Shown one piece after another: positions 25,821 to 33,570 of a stretch of DNA of 64,000 nucleotides. The stretch is from the NCBI GenBank assembly GCA_036374835.1, contig DASUTB010000023.1, forward strand, positions 1-64,000. The letters run 5' to 3'. Below the pieces are notes generated by a model. That model did no database searches. It saw nothing but the letters and a program-made list of their open reading frames with translations, and had not been told where the DNA came from. A program made the translations under genes and the position numbers. Numbering within the stretch: position 1 is the first letter of the stretch; every line of letters begins with the position of its first letter. The stretch comes from DASUTB01 sp036374835. GTDB lineage: Bacteria; Actinomycetota; Actinomycetes; Jiangellales; Jiangellaceae.

Positions 25821-25974
25821 CTGCCGACTGCACGGGTGCAGACCGACTCTGGCCGGCATGCGCGGCCTGATTTCACCGAGCACGTGCCAACTCATCACCT
25901 GGTGGCCATGTACTTCTAACTCGTGGGCGCATAAGGTCGCCGTATCCGTTACAACCTGGGGGGTGGAAAGAGCA

Positions 25975-27816
25975 ATGTCGCTCACCAAGTCAATTCGTCG
26001 TCGCCGTATGGCCGTCGGTGCCGTTGCCGCCGCACTGGTGGTTCCGCTGACCGTCACAGGCACGGTTGCAGCCCAAGGAGCGCCGGAAGACCGGCCGGCG
26101 TTCACTCTGACGATCCTGCACAACAACGACGGGGAATCGCAGCTGATCAACGCGCCCGGGCAACCCGACTTCGGCGGCGTCGCCAGGTTCGGCACGCTCG
26201 TCGACGACCTGCGCGACGAGGCCACGAAGGGCCGGCCGCCGGCCGGTCATGCGGGTCGCCGAGGTGTGGTGCTGCTCTCGTCCGGCGACAACTTCCTGGC
26301 CGGCCCGCAGTTCCAAGCCAGCCTGGACAAAGGCGTGCCGTTCTACGACTCGCTCGCGTTGGGCCGGATCGGGTACGACGCCATGGCGATCGGCAACCAT
26401 GAATTCGACTTCGGGCCCGACGTGCTGGCCGACTTCATCGAAGGCTTCGGTCACCGCCCGCCGCCGTTCGTGTCGGCCAACCTCGATGTCAGCGACGAGC
26501 CGCGGCTAGCGGCGCTGGCCGACGACGGCACGATCGTGGCCAGCACGATGGTCCGCGAACGCGGCGCGCGGATCGGCATCGTAGGTGCCACCACGCCACT
26601 GCTTCCGGCGATCTCCAGCCCGCGCAACGTCAAGGTGCTGGAGGACGTCGCCGGCCTTATCCAGGATCAGGTGGATGACCTGACCGCCGCCGGTATCGAC
26701 AAGATCATCGTGATCAGCCACCTGCAGAACATCGACGAGGATCTCAGCATGGTTCCGATGCTCAGCGACGTGGACGTGGTCATCGCCGGCGGTGGTGACG
26801 AGCTGCTGGCCAACGACGACGACCTGCTGGTACCGGATGACCTTCGCGCGGAGGACGCTGATGGCGAGCCGCTCCCCTATCCGCTGTTCGCCGAGAACGC
26901 CGACGGCGCCGACGTCCCGGTCGTCACAACGGCGGGCGACTACAAGTACGTCGGCCGCCTGGTCGTGAACTTCGACCGGGACGGCAACGTACTGAGCACC
27001 GACGAGTCCAGTGGCCCGGTGCGGGTCTCGGGCGTGGCGCCCGACGCCGTCGAGCCCGACCCTTGGATCCAGGCCAACGTGGTCGAGCCGGTGGCGGACT
27101 ACGTCGAAGACCTCACCGAGAACGTGATCGCCCAGTCCGAGGTCGCGCTCGAGGGCCGTCGCGAGCCCGGTGTGCGCACCGAGGAGACGAACCTTGGCAA
27201 CCTCGTCGCGGACGCGTTGCGCGACGCCGGCACCGACAACGCCGCCGCGTTCGGGGTGACGCCGCCCGACGTGGCCATCCAGAACGGTGGCGGGATCCGG
27301 AACAACTCGCTGATACCGCCCGGTCCGATCACCGAGTTCGACACGTTCGCGATCGCTCCGTTCCCGAACTTCGTGTCCGTCGTGCCGGACGTCCCGCGCG
27401 CGCAGTTCAAGGAGATCGTCGAGAACATGGTGTCCGGAATCCCGGACGCGGACGGCCGGTTCGGGCAGGTCAGCGGGTTCCGGTTCGTCTATGACGCCGC
27501 CGGGACCGCGCAGGTGGTCGACAACGACGGTGTTGTGCTGACACCCGGCGATCGCGTCCGGTCGATCGAGCTCGACGACGGCACGGTGATCGTCGCGGAC
27601 GGTCAGGTCGTCGATGGTCCCGGCGTCGCGATCGCGACGAACGACTTCACCGCCCGGGGCGGCGACCAGTACCCGTTCCGCGGCCTGCCGTTCACCACGG
27701 TCGGGGTGACGTACCAGCAGGCGCTGGCCGAGTACATCGTCGAGGATCTGAACGGACTCATCACGTCCGAGGATTATCCCGAGGGCGGCGAGGGCCGGAT
27801 CACCCGAATGAACTGA
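25975..27816 (+). CDS. Secreted 5'-nucleotidase / bifunctional metallophosphatase
   Basis: This 613-aa protein starts with an Arg-rich n-region and a hydrophobic segment (residues 12-33), a signal peptide ending near VAAQGA. The metallophosphoesterase domain carries ILHNNDGESQL, GDNFLAGPQF, GNHEFDFG and the VISHLQN segment. The 5'-nucleotidase C-terminal domain follows with ETNLGNLVADAL and IQNGGGIRN. It should release phosphate from extracellular nucleotides or related esters. There is no LPXTG motif or anchor helix, so it is secreted or loosely held. An A of AGCA precedes the ATG; the RBS is weak. Confidence 0.92.
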   Translation: MSLTKSIRRRRMAVGAVAAALVVPLTVTGTVAAQGAPEDRPAFTLTILHNNDGESQLINAPGQPDFGGVARFGTLVDDLRDEATKGRPPAGHAGRRGVVLLSSGDNFLAGPQFQASLDKGVPFYDSLALGRIGYDAMAIGNHEFDFGPDVLADFIEGFGHRPPPFVSANLDVSDEPRLAALADDGTIVASTMVRERGARIGIVGATTPLLPAISSPRNVKVLEDVAGLIQDQVDDLTAAGIDKIIVISHLQNIDEDLSMVPMLSDVDVVIAGGGDELLANDDDLLVPDDLRAEDADGEPLPYPLFAENADGADVPVVTTAGDYKYVGRLVVNFDRDGNVLSTDESSGPVRVSGVAPDAVEPDPWIQANVVEPVADYVEDLTENVIAQSEVALEGRREPGVRTEETNLGNLVADALRDAGTDNAAAFGVTPPDVAIQNGGGIRNNSLIPPGPITEFDTFAIAPFPNFVSVVPDVPRAQFKEIVENMVSGIPDADGRFGQVSGFRFVYDAAGTAQVVDNDGVVLTPGDRVRSIELDDGTVIVADGQVVDGPGVAIATNDFTARGGDQYPFRGLPFTTVGVTYQQALAEYIVEDLNGLITSEDYPEGGEGRITRMN

Positions 27817-27832
27817 GCTCAGTTCGTAGGCA

Positions 27833-27881
27833 TGATCACGTGCACTTACTGACCCACATGGTCAGTAAGTGCACGTGATCA
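27833..27881. terminator. Perfect 22-bp palindrome between convergent genes (TTACTGAC family, copy 1)
   Basis: The left arm (27833-27854) begins TGATCACGTGCACTTACT; its exact complement is at 27860-27881, around the loop CACAT. It lies 17 bp after the nucleotidase stop, and its right end supplies the TGA of the DUF4434 gene on the other strand. The core GTGCACTTACTGAC recurs at 32561-32611. Confidence 0.75.
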
Positions 27882-28949
27882 CGCCGGCCCGGTGACGAGG
27901 TAGTCGAGGTACGCCCGGTGCAGCGCCGGGTCGACCTGCTGCGGGCTCTGGTAGTGGTTGTACGAGAAGCTCCAGAACCGGCTGACGTACGGCTGCACGG
28001 CCAGCATGTCGGCGACGACGCTGCCGATATCCATCGAGCCGAATCCCGGTGTGAACGTCTCGGTGGTGGCCCAGAGCTCGGTCTTGGTGCCGGCGGCGTC
28101 GATGGCGGCCGCGGTGGCTTCGAACCAGGCGGCGAGCTGATCGGCGGAAGCATGACCGGCGCCGACCCCGTCCTGCAATGCGATCGCGTCGATGTCGGCG
28201 CGGGACAGGATCGAGGCCCACATCTTCGTCCACCGGTCCGGCGGCAGCCCGCCTGCCGGGTTGAAGAACGGCGCAACGACGACGGGTAACTCCGGCGTGA
28301 GCCGCTTGGCATGTCCGGCGACGTCGGTGTAGAACGATGCCATCGCGGCCCAGCTCTGCGGCCCTGCGAGATTCCAGTTGTCGACTTCAAACGGCACGTA
28401 CCAACCGGCCAGCGAGCCGAACGAGCCGTACCGAGCCCAGAGGTCGTCGATCAGCCGCTGGCCGATCCGCGCCTCCCCGGACAGCCATTCGGGATCGCTC
28501 GCATAGGACCGCCACCACTCGTCGTTGACCTGGAGGCCGAGGTAGACGTCGGCACCGGCATCGTCGGCCGCCTCGAGGGCCCGGCGCACCACATCGTGTG
28601 TCGTCGACCGGCCGTACCCGTCGAGACCGGCCGGATACGCCACCGTCCGCGCACCGGTGTCGGCCGTCCATTGCAGGACGACGTCGGAGATGCACGCCTC
28701 ACGCAGATACCCGAACTCGACGCTCCACTGCTCGGCGGTCCAGCTGTCCGCGAGGTACGGCTGAAGGAATGTGCCGGTCAGCCGTGGTTCGGTCGTACAG
28801 GACATGGCACCGTCGTCATTCCCGCCCGCGGGCTCGGCAAACTCACTCGTCACCGCGGACGGCGTGTCCGGTGCCCCGCATGCGGCGGCGGCACCGGATG
28901 CGACCACCGCCGCGACCGCGAGCAACGACCGGCTTCTGAAAGTGAGCAT
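27879..28949 (-). CDS. DUF4434-like lipoprotein with a glycosidase-type barrel
   Basis: This 356-aa protein has a signal peptide with a lipobox at residues 21-24 (AAAC), so it should be a lipoprotein. The mature part resembles the DUF4434 TIM-barrel family: LTGTFLQPYLAD, VVLQWTADTGART, DVYLGLQVNDEWW, GWYVPFEVDNWN and ELWATTETFTPG, the last near the C-terminal Glu typical of glycoside hydrolases. A glycosidase acting on extracellular polysaccharide is a reasonable but unproven guess, supported by the nearby glycosyltransferase. Its stop lies in the palindrome. Confidence 0.75.
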   Translation of the reverse strand: MLTFRSRSLLAVAAVVASGAAAACGAPDTPSAVTSEFAEPAGGNDDGAMSCTTEPRLTGTFLQPYLADSWTAEQWSVEFGYLREACISDVVLQWTADTGARTVAYPAGLDGYGRSTTHDVVRRALEAADDAGADVYLGLQVNDEWWRSYASDPEWLSGEARIGQRLIDDLWARYGSFGSLAGWYVPFEVDNWNLAGPQSWAAMASFYTDVAGHAKRLTPELPVVVAPFFNPAGGLPPDRWTKMWASILSRADIDAIALQDGVGAGHASADQLAAWFEATAAAIDAAGTKTELWATTETFTPGFGSMDIGSVVADMLAVQPYVSRFWSFSYNHYQSPQQVDPALHRAYLDYLVTGPA

Positions 28950-29094
28950 TGTAGGTCCAATGTAGGTGGTGAGGGCTCATCCCGGACAGAAGCTCAGCCG
29001 ACCTTAAGCCGACCTGCGGAAACGACATCGGTTATGGCGAATTTCTTGTCTCGGTGCTGTTTCGCCACCGAGCGCCTGGGTAACGATGCTCACC

Positions 29095-29778
29095 GTGTCT
29101 GCCACTATGACGCGTACTCGACGAACACGCGTAACACAGGCCGGGTGGCTCGTCGCCACCATGGTCGCCGTCCTCGGCTGCTCGAACGAGACCGAGAGCC
29201 CGCCGGACGTCGGCCAGACGATCCCGGCCGAGAGCCCTACCGGACGTGATGCGCCCGCCGATTCCGACGACGCGCCCACGAGTTCCGACGAGGCGCCCGC
29301 CGGTTCGGACCGGACCACGTCCGAGCGAGCCGATGCCTCAGAGCCGCTAGGCCAACCCACTGCGTTCGAGTTCCGCGGCGTGCGCTCACCCGTGGTGAGC
29401 GTTGGAGCCGACGAGGCAGCCGCCCTCGAGATCCCCGGTGACCTCGACACCCTCGGCTGGTGGAAGGACGGCGCCGAGCCCGGCGCGGCCGAGGGCTTCG
29501 TGGTCATCACCGGACACGCGACCCAAGACGGCACCGCGACGGCGAATATGTGGTGGTCCGCCGAGCCCGGCGAGCGAATTGAGGTCGAGACCGACCGCGG
29601 CACGATGACGTACCGCGTGACGTCGCGCACCACCTACCCCAGCGACGAGATACCGCTCGCACGGTGGTTCCCGGCCGGCGGTCCGAACGGTCCGAACGGC
29701 CTCGCATTGATCACCTGTGCCGAATACACCGACGGCGAATGGCGATCCACGCTCGTCGTCGAAGCCGTCCCGGAGTGA
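29095..29778 (+). CDS. Class F-type sortase with a lipobox
   Basis: This 227-aa protein has the sortase core in its second half: ITGHATQDGTA with the catalytic His, LALITCAEY with the Cys, and GEWRSTLVVEA with the Arg. The N-terminus ends its hydrophobic segment in AVLGC (Cys29), a lipobox-like site, followed by a Ser/Thr/Asp-rich linker of about 70 residues. Most sortases are held by a transmembrane helix, so lipidation would be unusual. The GTG at 29095 follows an AACGAT box by seven bases; ATG at 29086 or 29107 is also possible. The substrate is not evident. Confidence 0.82.
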   Translation: MSATMTRTRRTRVTQAGWLVATMVAVLGCSNETESPPDVGQTIPAESPTGRDAPADSDDAPTSSDEAPAGSDRTTSERADASEPLGQPTAFEFRGVRSPVVSVGADEAAALEIPGDLDTLGWWKDGAEPGAAEGFVVITGHATQDGTATANMWWSAEPGERIEVETDRGTMTYRVTSRTTYPSDEIPLARWFPAGGPNGPNGLALITCAEYTDGEWRSTLVVEAVPE

Positions 29779-29834
29779 GGCGACGCCCCACCCCGGGATC
29801 CACCCCCATCGAAAACAGAAGGGAGGAAGCACGC

Positions 29835-29996
29835 ATGTATGACCAGGCCGCCATCACCGCCGTACCGGCCGGTGCGGCCTCGGCTGCGCTCATCACGACC
29901 AGCCAGGTCGCCATCGGTCTTGGCGCACTGATGGCAGTTCTGCTCGTGCTCGCCGTGTTGATGACGATGCGCTCGCGTCGTCTCGAAACGCGCTGA
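29835..29996 (+). CDS. Small single-helix membrane protein
   Basis: This 53-aa protein has a GGAGG eight bases before its ATG. It consists of a short N-terminus (MYDQAAITAVPAG), one hydrophobic helix (about residues 18-45: IGLGALMAVLLVLAVLM) and a basic end RSRRLETR, giving N-out, C-in topology. It is too small for a known family. It sits between the sortase and the glycosyltransferase and is followed by a strong hairpin, so it may be the abundant product of this unit or a subunit of the synthase. Confidence 0.6.
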   Translation: MYDQAAITAVPAGAASAALITTSQVAIGLGALMAVLLVLAVLMTMRSRRLETR

Positions 29997-30013
29997 GCAT
30001 GTCCAAACAGACC

Positions 30014-30055
30014 GGGGTCGTGCCCGCTGGGTCCACACCACTCGGGCACGACCCC
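30014..30055 (+). terminator. Hairpin between the small membrane protein gene and the glycosyltransferase gene
   Basis: GGGGTCGTGCCCG (30014-30026) and its exact complement (30043-30055) form a 13-bp stem with a 16-nt loop. It starts 18 bp after the stop of the 53-aa gene. It argues that the glycosyltransferase starts downstream of it, at 30077. Read-through would still be needed to co-express the genes. Confidence 0.6.
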
Positions 30056-30076
30056 ACCCGCCAGAAGGGCCTTCCA

Positions 30077-31348
30077 GTGTTCCCCATAGCAGTCGCCATC
30101 GTGGCGCTCTCACTACTCTATCTCGTGATCATCATCGCGAAGAGCCGGCGACCGATGCCGGTTCCGGCGGCCGGCACCGCCGACATGCGATACGTGATCG
30201 TCATACCGTGCCTGGACGAAGAACTGGTGATCGGCAACACCCTCCGGTCGCTGATCCAGCTGCCGGAGGACCGGGTGCGGATCATCGTGGTGGACGACGA
30301 CTCCGACGACGCCACCGCCGACATCGTCGCGAGCTTCGCACCCCGCGTCGAGTTACTGCAGCGTCGCCGGCCCAATGCTCAGGTCGGCAAGGGCGACTCC
30401 CTCAACCTCGCCTACCAACACATACGGGCAACGACGTCCTACCGTCCGGACAAGATCGTGATCGGCGTCGTCGACGCGGACGGACGGCTCGATCCGGAGG
30501 TCGTCGACGTGCTGGACCGGCACTTCTCCGAGCCGGACGTCGGCGGTCTCCAGCTCGCCGTCTCAATCAACAACCGGAAGGACGGCCTGCTCCCGCGGAT
30601 GCAGGACTTCGAGTTCCTGGGATTCGCGCCGATCCTGTTGACCGCTCGCGAGCACTTCGGTTCGGTCGCGTTGGGCGGCAACGGCCAGTTCGCGCGGCTC
30701 TCCGAGTTGATGCGGCTCGGTCCGGCCCCGTGGAAGAACTGCCTGACCGAGGACCTGGATCTCGGCGTTCGCCTGGCCCTTGGTAACTCCCGGATCCGGT
30801 TCACTCCCGAAGCGCAGATTCACCAGCAAGGGCTCGTCGACCTGCGCCGGCTGCTACGCCAGCGCACCCGTTGGGTGCAGGGTCACTTCGAGTGCTGGTC
30901 GTTGATACCGGAGGTGTACCGCTCCCGGATCCCCAACCGGGCGTTCCTCGATTTCGTCTACGTTCTGCTCTCGCCGGGCATAATGTTCCTGTCGTCGATC
31001 GTCTTCGCGGCCGCGCCGGCGATACTCGCGTGGACACTCGCGACCGGCGTCTTCTCGTGGAACGAGCCGCGCCTCTGGATCTTCCTCGCAGCCATTTACC
31101 TGCTGATGTTCGGGCCACCCATCTTTTATGGAGCGGCGTACGCGCGGCACCGCGACGACGTATCCAGGCCCAAGGCGTTCGCGCTCGCCCACCTCGTACC
31201 GCTCTACACCTACGTCTGGTACGTCGCCGTGTGGCGAGCCTTGTTCCGGATGATCCTGCGGCAGCGATCGTGGGCCAAGACGGCACGCCACTCCGAGACC
31301 GCCCCGGCGGTCGACCTGGTGGTTGCCGATGAACGGGGGCAAGGATGA
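30077..31348 (+). CDS. Processive GT2 family glycosyltransferase (BcsA/NodC-like)
   Basis: This 423-aa membrane enzyme has one N-terminal helix (2-21) and several C-terminal helices. The GT-A domain contains IVVDDDSDD, the DxD motif in VVDADGRLDP (133-135), TEDLDLG (224-230) and QRTRWVQGH (262-270). The D, DxD, ED, QxxRW set marks processive synthases of cellulose, chitin, hyaluronan or poly-GlcNAc type. The product is unknown. The GTG at 30077 is chosen because a frame from 29999 would translate the hairpin; an AGAAGGG lies upstream. It overlaps the epimerase gene by ATGA, suggesting that an N-acetylhexosamine sugar is used. Confidence 0.85.
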   Translation: MFPIAVAIVALSLLYLVIIIAKSRRPMPVPAAGTADMRYVIVIPCLDEELVIGNTLRSLIQLPEDRVRIIVVDDDSDDATADIVASFAPRVELLQRRRPNAQVGKGDSLNLAYQHIRATTSYRPDKIVIGVVDADGRLDPEVVDVLDRHFSEPDVGGLQLAVSINNRKDGLLPRMQDFEFLGFAPILLTAREHFGSVALGGNGQFARLSELMRLGPAPWKNCLTEDLDLGVRLALGNSRIRFTPEAQIHQQGLVDLRRLLRQRTRWVQGHFECWSLIPEVYRSRIPNRAFLDFVYVLLSPGIMFLSSIVFAAAPAILAWTLATGVFSWNEPRLWIFLAAIYLLMFGPPIFYGAAYARHRDDVSRPKAFALAHLVPLYTYVWYVAVWRALFRMILRQRSWAKTARHSETAPAVDLVVADERGQG

Positions 31349-32535
31349 AACGCGTCATGCTCGTGTTCGGAACCAGGCCCGAAGCGATCAAGCTCGCGCC
31401 GGTCGCGCGCGAACTGACCGCCAGGGCGGACCATGACCCGGTCATCGTCACGACGGCTCAGCATCGCGAGATGCTGGACCAGGTCCTCGAGCTGTTCGAG
31501 ATCAGCCCGGATATCGACCTGAACCTCGGCCGACCGCGCCAGGATCTCGCGTCGTTGACCGCACGGACGCTCGAGTCGCTGTCGCCGGTCATTGAGAAGG
31601 AGGATCCGGACGCCATCCTCGTCCAGGGCGACACCATGACGACCGTCGTCGGAGCGCTGGCCGGATTCCTCGCCGGCGTGCCGGTCGTACATCTGGAGGC
31701 CGGGCTGCGTACGTCCGATCGGCGCAATCCGTTCCCCGAGGAGATGAATCGCCGCCTGACGACGCAGCTGTCCGAGCTGCACCTTGCCGCGACTGCGACG
31801 GCCCGCGAGAACCTCCTGAACGAAGGCGTTCCACCGGACCGGATCGAGGTGACCGGCAACACCGTGATCGATTCGCTGCTGTGGGCCGTTGAACAGCAGC
31901 GGCCCGTCACCGATCCATTGCTGGCAGCCGCCGAGGCGCATGAAGGCCCGGTGGTCCTGTGGACGACGCACCGCCGCGAGTCCTGGGGCGAACCGATGGC
32001 TCGGGTGGCTCGTGCGGTCACGAACCTCGCCTGGTCCCACCCGGACCTGCTCGTGGTGCTGCCGCTCCACCGCAATCCCGCGGTCCGTGAAGTGCTGCTG
32101 CCCGAAATCGACGGGCACCCGAATGTGCTGGTCGGCGAGCCCACCGACTACTGGAGCTTCAGCCGGTTGCTGCGCCGCGCCGACATCCTGCTTACCGACA
32201 GCGGCGGTATCCAGGAAGAGGCGCCGAGCCTTGGCAAGCCCGTCCTGGTCACCCGGGATTCGACCGAACGCGTGGAGGCGATCGAGGCCGGCGTTGCCCT
32301 GCTCGTCGGGACGGATCCGTTGCGCATCATGCACGCCCTCGACAAGCTGCTCACCAATCCCAAGGCCGGCGCCGAGATATCACGCCGGATGAATCCGTAC
32401 GGGGACGGCAAAGCGGCCGAGCGGACCGTGGCCGCGCTCGACCGGCTGCTCGGTGACCCGGTACAAGTTCCGGAGTTCGCTGCGGGAGCTCGGCAGGACA
32501 TCGGCGCCGAATTGGACGTGGCAGGTTCAACCTGA
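31345..32535 (+). CDS. wecB: UDP-N-acetylglucosamine 2-epimerase (non-hydrolysing)
   Basis: This 396-aa enzyme interconverts UDP-GlcNAc and UDP-ManNAc. It has FGTRPEAIKLAPVA at the start, VQGDTMTTVVGALAGF, HLEAGLRTSD, PFPEEMNRRLT, TGNTVIDSL and DSGGIQEEAPSLGKPVLV, all characteristic. Its ATG lies in the stop of the glycosyltransferase gene, so the pair is coupled. The pairing suggests a ManNAc-containing surface polymer, which is inference. A long palindrome follows 25 bp after the stop. Confidence 0.95.
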   Translation: MKRVMLVFGTRPEAIKLAPVARELTARADHDPVIVTTAQHREMLDQVLELFEISPDIDLNLGRPRQDLASLTARTLESLSPVIEKEDPDAILVQGDTMTTVVGALAGFLAGVPVVHLEAGLRTSDRRNPFPEEMNRRLTTQLSELHLAATATARENLLNEGVPPDRIEVTGNTVIDSLLWAVEQQRPVTDPLLAAAEAHEGPVVLWTTHRRESWGEPMARVARAVTNLAWSHPDLLVVLPLHRNPAVREVLLPEIDGHPNVLVGEPTDYWSFSRLLRRADILLTDSGGIQEEAPSLGKPVLVTRDSTERVEAIEAGVALLVGTDPLRIMHALDKLLTNPKAGAEISRRMNPYGDGKAAERTVAALDRLLGDPVQVPEFAAGARQDIGAELDVAGST

Positions 32536-32560
32536 GCCGGCGTCCGGACCGATCTGTTCC

Positions 32561-32611
32561 ATGATCCGGTGCACTTACTGACTCATATGGTCAGTAAGTG
32601 CACCGGATCAT
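32561..32611. terminator. Perfect 22-bp palindrome between convergent genes (TTACTGAC family, copy 2)
   Basis: The left arm (32561-32582) begins ATGATCCGGTGCACTTACTG; its exact complement is at 32590-32611, around the loop TCATATG. It shares GTGCACTTACTGAC with the palindrome at 27833-27881. Its right arm contains the TGA of the methyltransferase gene. Confidence 0.75.
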
Positions 32612-33444
32612 GAGACAGGCTTGCGCGCCACGCTCGCCCAGCCATAGACGCTGTTCACGTCCACGTCCTCCGCATCCTCGCCGCGTCGCCAACCGAGGAT
32701 CGGTGCGACCCCGGGCTCGACAAGCTCCAGGCCGCTGCTGAACCGCTCGACATCGGCCCGGCTGCGAGGCACGTAGGGGATGCCGCCTTCCTCAGCGGCG
32801 GCGGCCAGTGCGGTCATTCCGTCCTGGCTGAAATCGGCAGACGGGTGCGTGAGTGCGAGGTAGCTTCCACTCGGCAACCCGTCGAGCAGCCTGGTGACGA
32901 TCTCGTAGGGCCTGTCCTCGTCTCGCAGGTGCATGAGTATCCCCACCAGCATGAGCGCGACAGGTTGGGTGAGATCAAGGGTCTCTCGCAGCGTCAGGTC
33001 GGCCAGGATGGCCTCGGGCTCAAGGACGTCCGCCTGGATGAAAGCCGTTTGACCCGCCGACGACATCAGAGCACGCGCATGGGCCAGCACGATCGGGTCG
33101 TTGTCCACATAGACCACGCGCGTCTCGGGCGCGATGCGCTGAGCCACCTCGTGCACGTTGTTCGCCGCCGGGATTCCGGTGCCGATGTCCAGGAACTGCC
33201 GGATACCAGCCTCGGTGACGAGGAACTCCACGGCTCGGACGAGGAAATCACGCTGCGCCCGGACCATGCGGGGCAGCGCCGGCACGTGCCGCATCAAAGC
33301 ATCGCCGACTGCGCGATCGGGGGCGAAGTTGTTCTTGCCGCCTAGAAGGTAGTCGTATACCCGTGCCGACTGCGGCCTCGTCGTATCGATCTCCATGTGC
33401 TGCGCTACCGCCTCAGAATCCTGAGAGCGTCCACCCTGCTGCAC
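32608..33444 (-). CDS. DUF574 family SAM-dependent methyltransferase
   Basis: This 278-aa protein matches the large actinomycete DUF574 family: DTTRPQSARVYDYLLGGKNN, a variant AdoMet loop FLDIGTGIPAANNVHEVAQ, VVYVDNDPIVLAHARAL, and ALMLVGILMHLRDED. The substrates of this family are unknown. The GTG at 33444 is chosen because GGAGAGG lies five bases upstream and the length fits. A perfect TTGATCA inverted repeat lies 58 bp upstream. The stop lies in a palindrome shared with wecB. Confidence 0.88.
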   Translation of the reverse strand: MQQGGRSQDSEAVAQHMEIDTTRPQSARVYDYLLGGKNNFAPDRAVGDALMRHVPALPRMVRAQRDFLVRAVEFLVTEAGIRQFLDIGTGIPAANNVHEVAQRIAPETRVVYVDNDPIVLAHARALMSSAGQTAFIQADVLEPEAILADLTLRETLDLTQPVALMLVGILMHLRDEDRPYEIVTRLLDGLPSGSYLALTHPSADFSQDGMTALAAAAEEGGIPYVPRSRADVERFSSGLELVEPGVAPILGWRRGEDAEDVDVNSVYGWASVARKPVS

Positions 33445-33501
33445 TTGATCCTCTCCATTCGAGCCGTGGACATGCTCGCGGTTGAGCAGCAGGCTAGCGC
33501 A

Positions 33502-33523
33502 TTGATCATCCACAACTGATCAA
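33502..33523. promoter_or_regulatory. Inverted repeat upstream of the DUF574 gene
   Basis: TTGATCA (33502-33508) and TGATCAA (33517-33523) form a perfect 7-bp inverted repeat with an 8-bp spacer, 58 bp before the methyltransferase start. It could be an operator for this gene. TGATCA is also the core of the dispersed palindromes, so it might be a fragment of one. Confidence 0.35.
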
Positions 33524-33570
33524 CCCTCCCGCACAGATCACGACTCGACCACGACATCGCTGGCGAGGCT

